Origin: Sphagnum compactum | Lineage: Eukaryota > Bryophyta > Sphagnopsida > Sphagnales | DNA length: 64,000 bases | Assembly: GCA_965153455.1 (NCBI GenBank) | Contig: OZ234501.1 | Coordinates: forward strand, 15,612,855 to 15,676,854 | Direction: 5' to 3' | Shown here: one piece after another, positions 49,401 to 60,115 of the stretch | How the letters are laid out: each line of letters opens with the position of its first letter | How positions within the stretch are numbered: position 1 is the first letter of the stretch | Translations under genes and position numbers: made by a program | Notes under the pieces: model-generated | Seen by the model: the letters and a program-made list of their open reading frames with translations, nothing else | What the model was told of the DNA's origin: nothing | Database searches by the model: none

Positions 49401-52400
49401 GACTTTAGGGTTTTTAAAAACTGTGAACATACTTTTTTGCGATGATAAATTCACATCTATGAATGATGATAGGTTATGTGTTCCTTTTTCTCCCATTTGA
49501 TTACAAGCTGTTTCCTTTGTGCCATTCATCTCACTTTTATAAAATGTTGGTGTTCATCATTGTTACGAGTTCCATTGCATTCTTACCTTTCAAGTGTCTT
49601 CTTCATTTTGCTATTCATCATTATTGCAAGCTCCATTGTTATTCATTTGAGGAGAAAGTTGTTCTCAATACTTGCAATCATATGAAGATTTATGTTGTAA
49701 CTCTACCTTGGAACATGGGCATTTGTGAAGTCATTGAATATGTTCGAGGTTGAGCTTTCTCTTATGTGGGTTTGATGCTAGTGTGTTTTCAATTGCTTTT
49801 GGAAGTGTGTTGTGTTATTTAATTATGATGCTCTTGAATAAGAATCATTAAGCTTGAGGGTTATAATTAAGCTATGTTTTGTTGTTGTGTGTATTGTCAT
49901 AGACAAGTGACGTTCATGTCCATGAGCTTAAAGAAAATGTGTTCATTCTTCTAGATAAAATGCAACACAACACCTATCCAAGGTATCAATAGGTCTTGAT
50001 TCATGAATCATTAGAACTTGAAGAAGGGTAGATCCTTGTTCAAGTTAAAATCTTTCAACTATTTTTTTAAACCTTCTTTTGTTTGAAATTTTGAAAACAT
50101 TAGTTATCATTATGTAAGGAACTACTCACTTTGTATGCAAGATTGTGAGTTTTTGGTGAATATTTGTTCCTTGCTAGAAATAAAGTAAGTAGTGAAAGTT
50201 GGGCAAGGAACAATTGCATTTGGCAAAAATTTAACTAGGTGGTTCAAGCAAGTGATAACTATAGGAAAGCAAGTGTGATTTTAGACCAACATTTTTACAA
50301 GAATAATGTATGTAAGTTTACGAGTAGTGGAGTTGGCAATCATAAAAAATTTAAACAACAATATCCTTTTTGATGATGGGGACAAGCAAGATGTCCAAAT
50401 TGTTTGTTAAGCATTTCAGTTTAGAGGGATACACACAAATGGTTATGGTGTTTCCTCAAATTTAGGTATGAATTTTGTAAATTAACTTTGTTTAACTGTG
50501 AATATAAATGTTTAATTGTGATGTATGCAATTTTTAAAAATGTGTTTTTGTATTTGGGTGTTTGCAAATGTTATTGTTCAAGATTTTGTTGATCAAACTT
50601 TTACCATCTAAGATTTTTGTTTTTCAAACAAAACAAAAGATTATATTGTCAAAGATTTCTACTATTCAAGTTTTGAAAACATATGAGATTTTAAATTCAT
50701 GGCAAGACATAATGTAGGTCAAAAGTGGAATTGAATGTAGGTGTGAGATTCAAAGTTTATGGATAATAATGAAAAAAAAATCCACATATTTTTATTTTCA
50801 AACCAATTTATATTCATTAAAAAATCATCCATGTGGTAAATTTTGACATATATCTATTTATTTATGTATGTTTTGTTCATGTTGTCAACTACATCTCCAT
50901 CCCCCCTTCCATCCTTTTTTTTTTTTTATGTTCCCATATGGTTTGCAATAGTTCATCATTGTTTATCTCATATTTTAAGATTATGTTCTGGTTTTTCATG
51001 TCCAAGTCAATGGGTAGGGGAAAGGGGTTAGTAGCAATGTTTTTTATTTTATAGCAAAATTTCACAACTTGGAAAATATTTTCTAGAATTGATAAAAATA
51101 TTGTAAGAAAATTAAACTAGCCACATCTAAACCTAGGTGCTTCCTAAATCACCATTTGTAGTAGCACTTTTGTAAAAATGCTACAACCCACCTAGGACAA
51201 TTGTTATTTAATGTTAATTAATGTTAAGGATCCTTGCCAATGGACCTACTTGGGGGATTTGAAAAAAAAACCTTGGTTGATAGCAAAGGAAATGTAAGAT
51301 ATTAAATTATCTTTATATAGAAAACATGGACATAAACAAACACATGTTAATTTGACTTTTCATATATGTAGGTGGGTAGAGGAAAGGAATTAAGATTTGG
51401 AAGAAGTAAGTTCTCATAACACAAACATACATTTTTTTTAATTATATATAATTTTCTTTTCTTTTCTTTCCTTTTTTTGAGGTGGTTTTTTAAAAATTCA
51501 GTAGTATGGAATCTATTCTTGTTGATCAACCATATGCCCAAAATTCAAGCCCTTCTTCGGTTGATTTAACTTAATAAAGTAAAGTTTTCACTATTTTATT
51601 CCAATCATTTTTTTTGCTTGTTGCTTCTAAAAATTATACAAGATTGTGATCTGCCACATGATGATGTTCTATTGCATTTTTATTTATTACCTTATGATTT
51701 CATTGGCATACTAAGACTAGTGAAAGACAATGCATATTCAAGGGGACCTTACATTGAATGGTAAGTATTTAATTTTATCTTAAAAGAGAATAATGGGTGT
51801 GATAATTGGATTTTTGATACAAATTTTGTCATTTTCTTGACAATAAAATTGAAATTGTTTTGGAAAAAAATGTTTTAAAATGTAAATTCGATTAAATTTC
51901 CTAATTTTGGGATAAATTTATAAATTTTTCAATATAAATTTTATTTTTGAAAACTAGAAGTGTGGAACCAAATGAATCGACATTTGAATATATAATAATT
52001 TTTCATTGAAACAATTAGTGGTGGGGTGTGCCCCATTTTTTAATGGTTAATGTAAATGATCAAGGTGGGGATGGGTTGGCCATTTCTGTCCAAATCTTGA
52101 CACCACCAATTCAACTTCTATGGTATTTAGATTGGTTTGACAACAGGGTGTTTAAAGGCTTCTTCACACATAGAGGTGAACTAGTTAAAAAATTAAGGTT
52201 ATAATTAAGTGGACATCTACAATTAAGATTTTAGGGCTATCCACAAAAGTTATAACAATAGTTATCATTTTTTTAATTTATCATTGTTTTAAAAGTTGTA
52301 CATTAATGGCCTTACGTTCATGAAATATCATTTGGTTTATTTTCTTTGTTCAAAAGTAATGTCAACTATTTTTGCCTTTCTAGTCATTTCATTTTGACCT

Positions 52401-53380
52401 TCAAACTTATTTCAATCTTTTGCACACTTATTACTCATTTCACATTTGCATATGTTTATTTTAAGCTTTTACATTGGTTGCTCATTCATTTGAAGTTTTT
52501 CATTGGATCATTTGCTTGTGCACCTTTTTTTTTCAAACTTATGTACAATTCTTTTCTACATGCTCTCCTTATTATTTTTTAATCTACAACATGTTTTTTG
52601 CATGCTCACTTTGTTTATACTTGTAATTGACTTGCATGCTCTCCCACTAATGTTCATGCTACATTTTCCACCTACTTCCACTTGCTTGATTTTTTCTTTA
52701 TGTTGTTTGTTCGTTTGCATCTTGTTTCACATTTTGTTTTATTTATATTTAGCATTTGTTATGTGTTGTTCCTATAAGTTTTCTATCAATTTGTTTCCAT
52801 ATGATGTTCTTTGAATATTAGGCCATTAAAGTTCACTTTGTTGGAGTATTTCATTTAGGTCATTTTGTAGGTGCACAATTGTCTCAACATGTCCCATGAA
52901 AACGAATCAACATCATTTGGTGTCAATTTCCATCTTATTTTCTTGAGGGAAAAATGTGGTTTTATACCATGGTGAATTCTTTGATTTTACAATAATACAT
53001 GTTTTCTTAGTTTTACGAATTTTTATTGAACAAGGACCTCGATGATTGGGTGAAAGCCAAGTCAACAACTTGGTATTCACATTTTTGAATGATTCAATAT
53101 GACAATTCAAGGTGGATTGAACACTTCAAAGAAAATGGGGATTTTGTGTCTCATTTAACCATGAAATTGAAGCACTTAATGCAAAAGGACATGAAGTATA
53201 AATGTGTTGTACATGTGGGAATTTGTGTTGTGTGTTTTCTATATAAACTTGTTCATTGATGTAAAATATTTTCATTGCAATGAAATGTTTGATATTGACA
53301 AGTTAATAATTCATTTGGTTTTGCAATAATTCACTTATGTTATGAATGTGGTTTTCAAAAATCAGTTCTAGTGGTCAAAA
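46411..53380. other. AT-rich intergenic DNA
   Basis: No gene is supported. A GC-richer island of about 200 bases at 47275-47475, including GGCCGGCCGG, stands out from poly-A/T surroundings but has no recognisable product on either strand. A TA run lies at about 47672-47690 and pyrimidine runs at about 51445-51480. Frames up to 103 codons (52503-52814) are Phe/Leu-rich translations of T-rich DNA. Confidence 0.5.
47798..47860 (+). repeat. dispersed repeat copy, diverged
   Basis: TTGCCAAATTTAACTAAATA is followed by TTCTTGTGAATGGTTGCCAC, TTGAGTATCATAGC and AAAATTGGGGGAAA. The right half of the palindromic core has mutated (TTTAACTA for TTTGGCTA). Confidence 0.5.
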
Positions 53381-53383
53381 CAA

Positions 53384-53830
53384 AAAGACTTGGTGGAAAT
53401 GCAAAATGGGTTCAAAGAATTTTTTGGTCTACCTTCTATTCATGGTGCTAGAGATGTAATTCAAATCCATATCTTAAAGCCTCAAGGTCCTTTCATCAAG
53501 GATTATTTTTGTTATGATCTTACAATTTGTAATGGCAAGTTATGGTTGATTGTGGGAAGAAATTTTGGGATGTTTGTTGGATTATTTGGTTCAATGAATG
53601 ATGCTAGAATTTTGTGCCTTTCCAACTTGTACCAAAAGGGGGAAAAATTTGCTTCATATCAATAGAGGTGAAGAGTAAATCAAACCATATCTAATTGTTG
53701 ATAAGGGCTACCCTTTGCTTCTTTGGTTGATGATCCACACAAACAAACTAGCAATGTTCAACATTCTATCCTTGAGGCATTTCACAACAATTATCTATGT
53801 TGTGGAAGAAATGTCATGGAAAATTTGTTT
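53384..53830 (+). pseudogene. PIF/Harbinger transposase fragment
   Basis: An open stretch at 53390-53665 reads FFGLPSIHGARDVIQIHI, then FVGLFGSMNDARILCLSNLY, matching the DDE nuclease region of plant PIF/Harbinger transposases (consensus GxIDxTHI, then GxxxDxxV, then GSxxDxR). A stop-broken continuation gives KPYLIVDKGYPLLLWLMI at about 53680-53740, the segment with the third region of conserved acidic and Gly-Tyr residues. In the first motif the usual Ile-Asp is Arg-Asp. Stops and missing flanks show the copy is dead. Confidence 0.8.
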
Positions 53831-56310
53831 GTTATTTTGAAAAAAAAACTCCAAAAAATTATTTTTAAAAACCAATTTGCTTGTTTTGTTTTTACTTGAT
53901 GTAATTATTTGTTGTTCTATCCTTTATAATAGGATCTTGGATAATAAGGACCTTGAAATTGAGGTTCATTGGCTCAATTAGATTTGGAAAATTTTGGTAG
54001 CTATGTGCATCAAGCCAATTAAGGTCAAAAACCAAAAAAATGCTACAATTGCAAAACCAACAATTGACAATGATATTGAACCTAAACTACAAGGATTTGA
54101 AATTTCAAAAATAGATCAAATGTTTATTCTAAAACAATATTTGGGGAATAGGCCATGTAAAATGCATTGACATTTTTCAACTTGATGTTACAAATGTAGC
54201 ATAAAATTTGTTAATGGAATGAAACTTGTTGATTTGAATGTTAATTATATGGCTTTTGAATAGAATCAATTTATATTGGATCTTCAACTGAATGTCTTAC
54301 TAACAAGTTGTAATTTTTGTAAAAGTTCAAAAAAAATTGGAATCGCCTCATTTGCAAGTTACATTTCATTTGTTAGGTCATGTTTGGCCATTTATCATGT
54401 TCATTTATTGTCAATTTTCAAAATGATGTGTGATGTTTGGGGCTCTTGTGGTAGTTAGAAAACTTCTTGTAATCTGAATTGAGTCCATTTCATTTATACT
54501 TAGTTACTACACATTTAGCCATTCTTGGCATTCTATTATGCACCAATTTCTAAAGTTCTTCCACAATTTCGTTGCATCACACTATAGTAAGGACCATGTG
54601 CACCCTTGAATCAATTAGTTCATTTTGAGCTGCATCTTCATTATGCTTGCATTTATTAATGCCATCACTTCGCTTTGGTCCCAATTCTCATGCCTTTGAC
54701 ATGACGCACTGTTTTTTCTCTCAATGAACCTTTGCCTCTAATGCTTGTGTCTTTCCTTCTTGTGCTTCCATGATTTTTTTTCATATGTAAGAAATGTATT
54801 ACAACAATAGTTTTCAAAAACATTTTTTACAACACAATAAACTTTTGAAAGATGAAGACAAAGCTCAAGAAAAAATATTTGAAAGATGAAGATGAAGCTC
54901 AAGAAAAGATGTGAAGCTTAAATTTGCATGTTTTCAATGTGTTTTGACACCAAAGGTTAGGAGCTTGGATTTGAAGATTGGTATTTCACCTATCATGGTG
55001 ATAACCTATCATTGGTGGCAATGTGAAAATATTCAAATTTTGAAAATTTATCAACTTGTGATATTGGATTATCAATAGGCCATCGGTAGATGATAGTGTT
55101 GTTGATATTTCACTAGATAGGCTAACTGCATAGGCTACTTACCAAGTGCAACTACTATAATTTGAACACATTTTATTATTTACATCATTAATTGCAATGT
55201 TATTTACATTTGTGAACGACCTTCAATAAAAAATATATAAATGGTCATTTACTTCCAATTGTAATAATAATAATATTTTAAAATTAAGCACTATACTAAA
55301 TAATGAAGCTAATATGCTTGAGAGTTTTTTTTGAGATTTTTACCATGGCAAATAGGCAGTTTTTAGATTTTTTGACAAATTGAAAAATAACTAATTAGTG
55401 CCTAACAAGGCTTGGTACTATGGTAATCTTTTAAAAAGAAATCTTTGACCAAATTAATGGTATATGAGGGGGGCCTAGTCCATTCACTCATGTATTAAAG
55501 AAGATCATCCATTTTTTTTCAACATTTCAATTTGGGACCAATGCCCATTCATTGGACCTCATTGGATTCTAATTGTGTGTTGATTGTCATTTTCATTCAT
55601 TTGTTCATTCATTCAGTTGTGGAGATAACATAACAACCTTGAGGTCATGGTTTTTTTTTCTTTCTCTCTCTCTCTCTCTTTTTCCCCCAACTTTACGATA
55701 TTGAAAATTTGGTGTTTTTTTTTTAAAGAGAAAAACTAGTCAAATTTGCACTAGAAAAGGCACATTTATCAAGAAAGTTTTGAATTTTTTGGTAGAAAAA
55801 AAATTATTGAGAAAAATCATAGATTGGAATGTAATCTAGAACATTGAAAATGATGAACCCCAACCACTTAAAAAGAACTAATGAACTAAAATGTCCAAAA
55901 AATAGAGTAATAGGGTTTGTTAGGTTTGTGAGTATTTTGAAGGACCAACATAAATACTAGAAAGGGACCAAAAAATTTAATGTTTCATAGAATAAGGTTT
56001 TGTGTAAGCATGATTTTTTTAAAAAAATTTAATGAAATTGTTGGAATTGATTGTCTGAATTAATTTTTTTAGTTATCTTGAGTGAACTAAAGATCAAATT
56101 GTAATATCGTAATAAGAGGGCAGCTTCAAACACATGTATATCTATTAATTAATATAATATAGTTAATTAATTAATTAATTAACTTCGGCTTTATGCTTCT
56201 CTGCATTATCAATGATGATCAATTTTATTTTTCCTTATGTTTTCATATGGTTTCCAAATTTCCATCATTGTTTATGTCAATGTCAAATTTAATTTAAATT
56301 AAATATAAAT
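53831..56310. other. AT-rich intergenic DNA
   Basis: No gene is supported. A short tandem duplication with TTGAAAGATGAAGA and AAGCTCAAGAAAA occurs at about 54845-54912, and a CT run lies at about 55660-55680. Confidence 0.5.
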
Positions 56311-56313
56311 ATC

Positions 56314-56424
56314 CACTATTACAAAATGTGAATGCAGTTCATTTGTCCTTGGTTAGTGAACGAATGAATTCACTCAAAATCCATTGAAAGCACTTGACAA
56401 ACAAGGAAGCATTTTGTTGCAATG
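56314..56424. mobile_element. 111-bp CACTA-ended MITE, older copy
   Basis: This copy begins CACTATTACAAAATGTGAAT and ends TTTTGTTGCAATG. It shares nearly every block with the better-preserved copy at 61940-62049, including TGCAGTTCA, GTGAA-GAATGAATTCA and CAAAATCCA. The 3' terminus has lost its GTAGTG end, and the flanking trinucleotides no longer match clearly. Confidence 0.65.
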
Positions 56425-56952
56425 ATAATGGACATAAAAGGCACGTCAATTTGTTTTTTCATATTCATGTTGGTCGGTAGGAAAAAGGAGTTAAATAATT
56501 ATTAAGAAAAGAATAAAATAATTATAAAAAAAGATATATATAAAAATATATATATAATTAAAATGAGGTAGTTATTAGGAAAGAAGTGAAGTACTTAGAC
56601 TTGAAAGAAGTCAGGTAGTTGTTTTTCATAAATTGTTTAAGAATGACTGTACAAAGGATTATACGAAATCAAATATGTAAGTTGATCATACCAAAGATTA
56701 TGCAAAATTTTCTCACATATCAGTTTTTCAAAATTTCTTGTCACTAAAATTTGCAAATTCCATGTTGAAAAAAAATAAAATTTCAATAGATTCTCTATTT
56801 TCCTTCACAAATTTTTTTTTCTTCAAAGAGATGTTTTTTTTTTTTTTTTTTTGAAAATTTCAACATTTGTACAGATAATTTAATTAGTGCAAAGCTGCCA
56901 TGGTACTGTGGTAGCTAATCACTATTATTTACAGACAGGGTTCTAAGCACAT
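56425..56952. other. AT-rich spacer downstream of the second CAAD-like gene
   Basis: Contains TA-rich runs (about 56530-56560) and an A/T homopolymer at about 56834-56852. No coding feature is supported; part of it may be the 3' UTR of the minus-strand gene ending at 56953. Confidence 0.4.
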
Positions 56953-58050
56953 TCATCCCTTGTGCACTTTGTCTAGTGCTTTTTTTTTGGTTTTTTTTCT
57001 CGATTTTTTTTTCCTGGACTCGATTGGTGAGGATGATGATCTCTGCTCCTCGATTCCATTTTTCGCGGATTTTTTCTCTTCTGATTTTGGTCTGGATTTT
57101 GTTGTTTTTTTTCTGCTCAGATTCTGGGCTGGAGATGGTGGACTTCCAGGTCGCGGAGGTGATGAAAGAGAAGAGGACGGAAGAGGAGTAAGAGCAACAG
57201 CAGGAGTAAACCGAGGTTTAGCAGCAGCAGGAGGAGGAGGAGGAGGAGGAGCACCACCATCACCACCACTCGAAGAATAAGAAGAATTTGGGGTGCTGGA
57301 ATTGGGGAGGGAGGAGATCAGGGATTTTTTTGGATTGTGGGGATTGACATTGCCACTATCAACAAGCTCCAGGACTGATTTGATCGGCGAGACTGCAAAC
57401 TCTGCTGGTTTTCCTTGCAATAATTGACTCGCCAAACGCAGTGAGTATGCAACCCCAATAATTTGCAATGCTTCAGGGACGAGTGGCAAAAGCTCAAGAG
57501 AGGTCAAAACAGCACCAGATAACAACAATCCAACACTTGCTACACCTCCAAACAATGCAAGCTTTGCCAATCCATCTTTCCCCACATGTTTCTTTGCTTC
57601 CTGCAATGCTTCCGACACTGTCATCTTCCCATACTTCTTCTTTGCTGCTTGCAAAGCCTCCTTCATCTGTGCTGCTGTTTCCAAACCTTTTCTGCTATGT
57701 AGGGTTTCATGACTTGTAGGAGTTATCTCCAGAGGTAGATTCAGTTCTGCCGGTTGCAGGGGCTTAACTTTTTCTTCCAGCACTGGAGACTCATCCTGAT
57801 ACAGAGATTTCACAAAGATCCTTGCCCCCAGTCGTCGTTGACAGCGCCAACAACTTGCGACCTGTGAGACTGAGACCGACAAATTGCAAGCTTGTGATGA
57901 CAATAGCCTTGAAGTCGGCAAATTTGCCGCAACTGATGATGACGATGGTGATGCTAGACAGCCATGGCTCGAAGAAACTGATGATGATGATGACAAACAG
58001 CCATGGCTTGAAGAACGTGCTATCACCGCCTGCGCCATCCTGCTTTCCAA
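56953..58050 (-). CDS. paralogous plastid CAAD/CURT1-like protein with a Pro/Ser/Lys-rich tail (365 aa)
   Basis: Residues 1-236 are a close paralogue of the 514-residue protein encoded at 43851-45395: the same Ser-rich transit-like N-terminus, the MKEALQAAKKKYGK helix, and the two hydrophobic segments (about 164-188 and 194-213) up to LELVDSGNVN. The N-terminus contains a local duplication of SSSHGCL. After SGNVN homology stops completely. The remaining 129 residues carry a Ser-rich stretch, seven consecutive prolines, then a Lys/Arg/Ser-rich end with KKKSRKKTKKK. There is no coiled coil. The frame is open to the TGA at 56953-56955, and this tail region is much GC-richer than the DNA beyond the stop, which supports it being coding. 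Whether the protein reaches the plastid membrane as its paralogue should is inference. Confidence 0.72.
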   Translation of the reverse strand: MESRMAQAVIARSSSHGCLSSSSSVSSSHGCLASPSSSSVAANLPTSRLLSSQACNLSVSVSQVASCWRCQRRLGARIFVKSLYQDESPVLEEKVKPLQPAELNLPLEITPTSHETLHSRKGLETAAQMKEALQAAKKKYGKMTVSEALQEAKKHVGKDGLAKLALFGGVASVGLLLSGAVLTSLELLPLVPEALQIIGVAYSLRLASQLLQGKPAEFAVSPIKSVLELVDSGNVNPHNPKKSLISSLPNSSTPNSSYSSSGGDGGAPPPPPPPAAAKPRFTPAVALTPLPSSSLSSPPRPGSPPSPAQNLSRKKTTKSRPKSEEKKSAKNGIEEQRSSSSPIESRKKKSRKKTKKKALDKVHKG

Positions 58051-58640
58051 CCCCGCCTTCTCAGAAATGGTTTTCCACTGAGAGAAGATTTCTGTTCACC
58101 AGCAAAGATTTCACAAAGGTATTGAAGCTCTGTAAGTCCTCAACCCTAGTCACAGTTAGGAAGCAACAAGAAAGTAGATCCCGCAACTCTGCATGCCATT
58201 CATTGTTCCTCACAAAGGACTACTAATGTGAACGACATATATATTCCTGAACTGGAGATTTAGCCATCAAATCCACACGTTGCGGCATGGCACTCTTGCG
58301 TAGCTCTGCCGCTAAACGAGCGAAAAAATTCCTCTCCAATGGAAACTTCGTTCAACAAATCCAGATCCGGAGTTAAATAATATCGGCAGCCGAAGAAGAA
58401 GCTTCAGAAACCGAGCAGCAAACGAATGGGTTTGCAAACTAACTTGCACTAAATCTATGGCAAAGAAGAAGAAGAAGAAGAACAACAACAACAAAAGCGA
58501 ATCAACTCACCAGAGCAGAGCAAGAGCCTCTCAGAGCTTCTTCGACTTGTGGCAGGTTCACACATTCCTCTTCCTTTTTCCAGCTTCTCAGCCTCAGAGA
58601 CAGAGAGAAGAACCAAAAAAAAGAAAAAAGAAAAATCTGA
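58051..58640 (-). other. spliced 5' UTR of the second CAAD-like gene
   Basis: Leader exon ending CTCTG at 58511 with donor GTGAGTTGATTCGC, and acceptor GAGGACTTACAG before 58129, both aligned with the first copy's UTR intron. The upstream leader with CACAAGTCGAAGAAGCTCTG and an AG-rich stretch is also shared, so the duplication carried promoter-proximal sequence. Confidence 0.65.
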
Positions 58641-58683
58641 ACCAAAAAAGGGAGGAGTGGAAGGGAAGGAGGTCGGGTAGAGT

Positions 58684-58695
58684 GGGGGGGGGGGG
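58684..58695. repeat. poly-G tract upstream of the second CAAD-like gene
   Basis: A run of about 12 G interrupts a region otherwise shared with the first copy, where GGTCGTCGGGTGGAGTAG stands instead. Confidence 0.8.
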
Positions 58696-58860
58696 TAGCG
58701 AGCGAGAAGAAGAGAGGTGCACAGCGACGATGCCGGAAACGCTGCTGCGAAAAGAGACAACGTACGTGGATATCCCCTCCGAAAAACAAAAGAGCCAAAA
58801 AGACGACCAAAATACATACGAACAGAGCCAAAAACTCCTCTCGAGCAGAACTAAAAAATG

Positions 58861-58935
58861 CGGTCGCGGGTGGGATTCGAACTTCCAACCACTGGCTTTG
58901 TAGTCTCCTCTCCAAACCATTCAGGCGCCGTTGGG
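58861..58935 (-). other. tRNA-like Pol III box pair, paralogous copy
   Basis: Minus strand: an A-box-like GGCGCCTGAATGGTTTGGAG is followed by the B-box-like AGTTCGAATCC (58873-58883), then CACCCGCGACCGCA and a T6 run, which would be a Pol III terminator. The block GTGGTTGGAAGTTCGAATCC is identical to the copy at 46343-46362. A full cloverleaf cannot be drawn. Confidence 0.45.
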
Positions 58936-58939
58936 CTCG

Positions 58940-59700
58940 TCGATAACTTCGTATTGGTCATTAATGTAGTTATTATCGATGGGTTTGGCGAAATTTTTTT
59001 GTGTTTTGATTTTTGGCCTCTGCTGTTTAGGGGGGGCTTTTCTCAGAGCGGTGTAGAAGGTAGTTCCAGAATGATTTTTAAAAAAATTAAGCACCTCTAG
59101 GGATTATGGTGTGTGCTAGAGGGTATGAAGATGAATAGTTGTGCATGCTTACTATACCTAAAAAAGATACCCATGTGTGTGGTGTTGGTTTGGTTGTTTG
59201 GAGCTGGGTGTTTTAGCGAATGGATTTATAGATTTCTTTTTAGCAATTTGTCAATTTTGAGCCCATTCTTTCACTTTGCAGATTTGTCGATTTTCGGTAA
59301 TGGGTGTTGTATGGAACATTTACAAGGGTTTGAGGGTTTGGTTTAGGGGTGGGGGTTTGCACATTTAAAGAATTGCAATTCATCATAAGAGAACACAATC
59401 CTACACCCTAAAATGTACATAGAACACACAATGGGAGATAATAACATTTATTTACATGCCAAAAGAGGAGTTTTTTCCAAGATTAACATTTTGGTTTTTC
59501 TCCTTAATTTTTGACAAGGTAACAAGTTGGTTGCAACTCTAACAAAATTGGGCAGAACTCTTAAATAACGTTTGTAACAATTACATCTTCCCTACCAAAG
59601 CACATGGAGGATAAGCTATAATATTTTTTAGAGCTTCTAGTTCCTAATGCAATTTTGTTAAGATGTCTACATGTAGAACATGAAGAGGAGCAACACTTTA
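58940..59700. other. intergenic DNA, no gene supported
   Basis: Open frames of 77-80 codons (58858-59100, 59113-59346) are Phe/Gly/Leu-rich with no recognised motif. The first simply runs out of the tRNA-like sequence. Confidence 0.45.
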
Positions 59701-59704
59701 AAGC

Positions 59705-60115
59705 TAAAATTAGAGGGAATTCAAATTTGAATGTAGAAGCAACATGTTTAGTGCATGTCAAAGTAAAGATAAAACAAGGTCAAGGTTCGGGATTAGGGTT
59801 GGGACTAAGGTTAGATGCACATAAAGAGGATTTGATTAAAAAACAAGGAGCTGAAAAATAGAGGGATTCAAATCTAAATGTAAAAGCAACATCTTTACTA
59901 CATGTCAAAGTAGAAGTAGAACAGGTTCAAGGTTCAAAATCAAGGGTAGGATTAGGATTAAATGCAGAGAAGGAAGATCTTATCACAAACAAAAAGCTAA
60001 AAATTAGAAGGAATTCAAATCTAAATAGTGTCAAAGTTCAAGATTAAGGCTAGGATTAAGGTTAGATGTAAGGGGGGAAGATCTGATAAAAAACAAGGAG
60101 CTAAAAAAATTAGCA
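59705..60115 (+). repeat. 147-bp tandem repeat, about 2.8 units, with coding-like structure
   Basis: The word AGAGGGAATTCAAAT and its variants recur at about 59713, 59861 and 60007, 146-148 bases apart. Each unit continues through a GTCAAAGTA block and ends in AAAACAAGGAGCT. The plus strand translates each unit as about 49 residues of the form NSNLNV, VKVKIKQ, LGLRLDA and KEDLIKK. Stops now separate the units, so it looks like a decayed repeat-protein gene of unknown function. Confidence 0.65.

Noticed and set aside
56960-57280. Plus-strand 106-codon frame opposite the Pro/Lys tail
   Set aside because: It is the complement of the minus-strand tail, where the shared N-terminal homology fixes the coding strand and frame.
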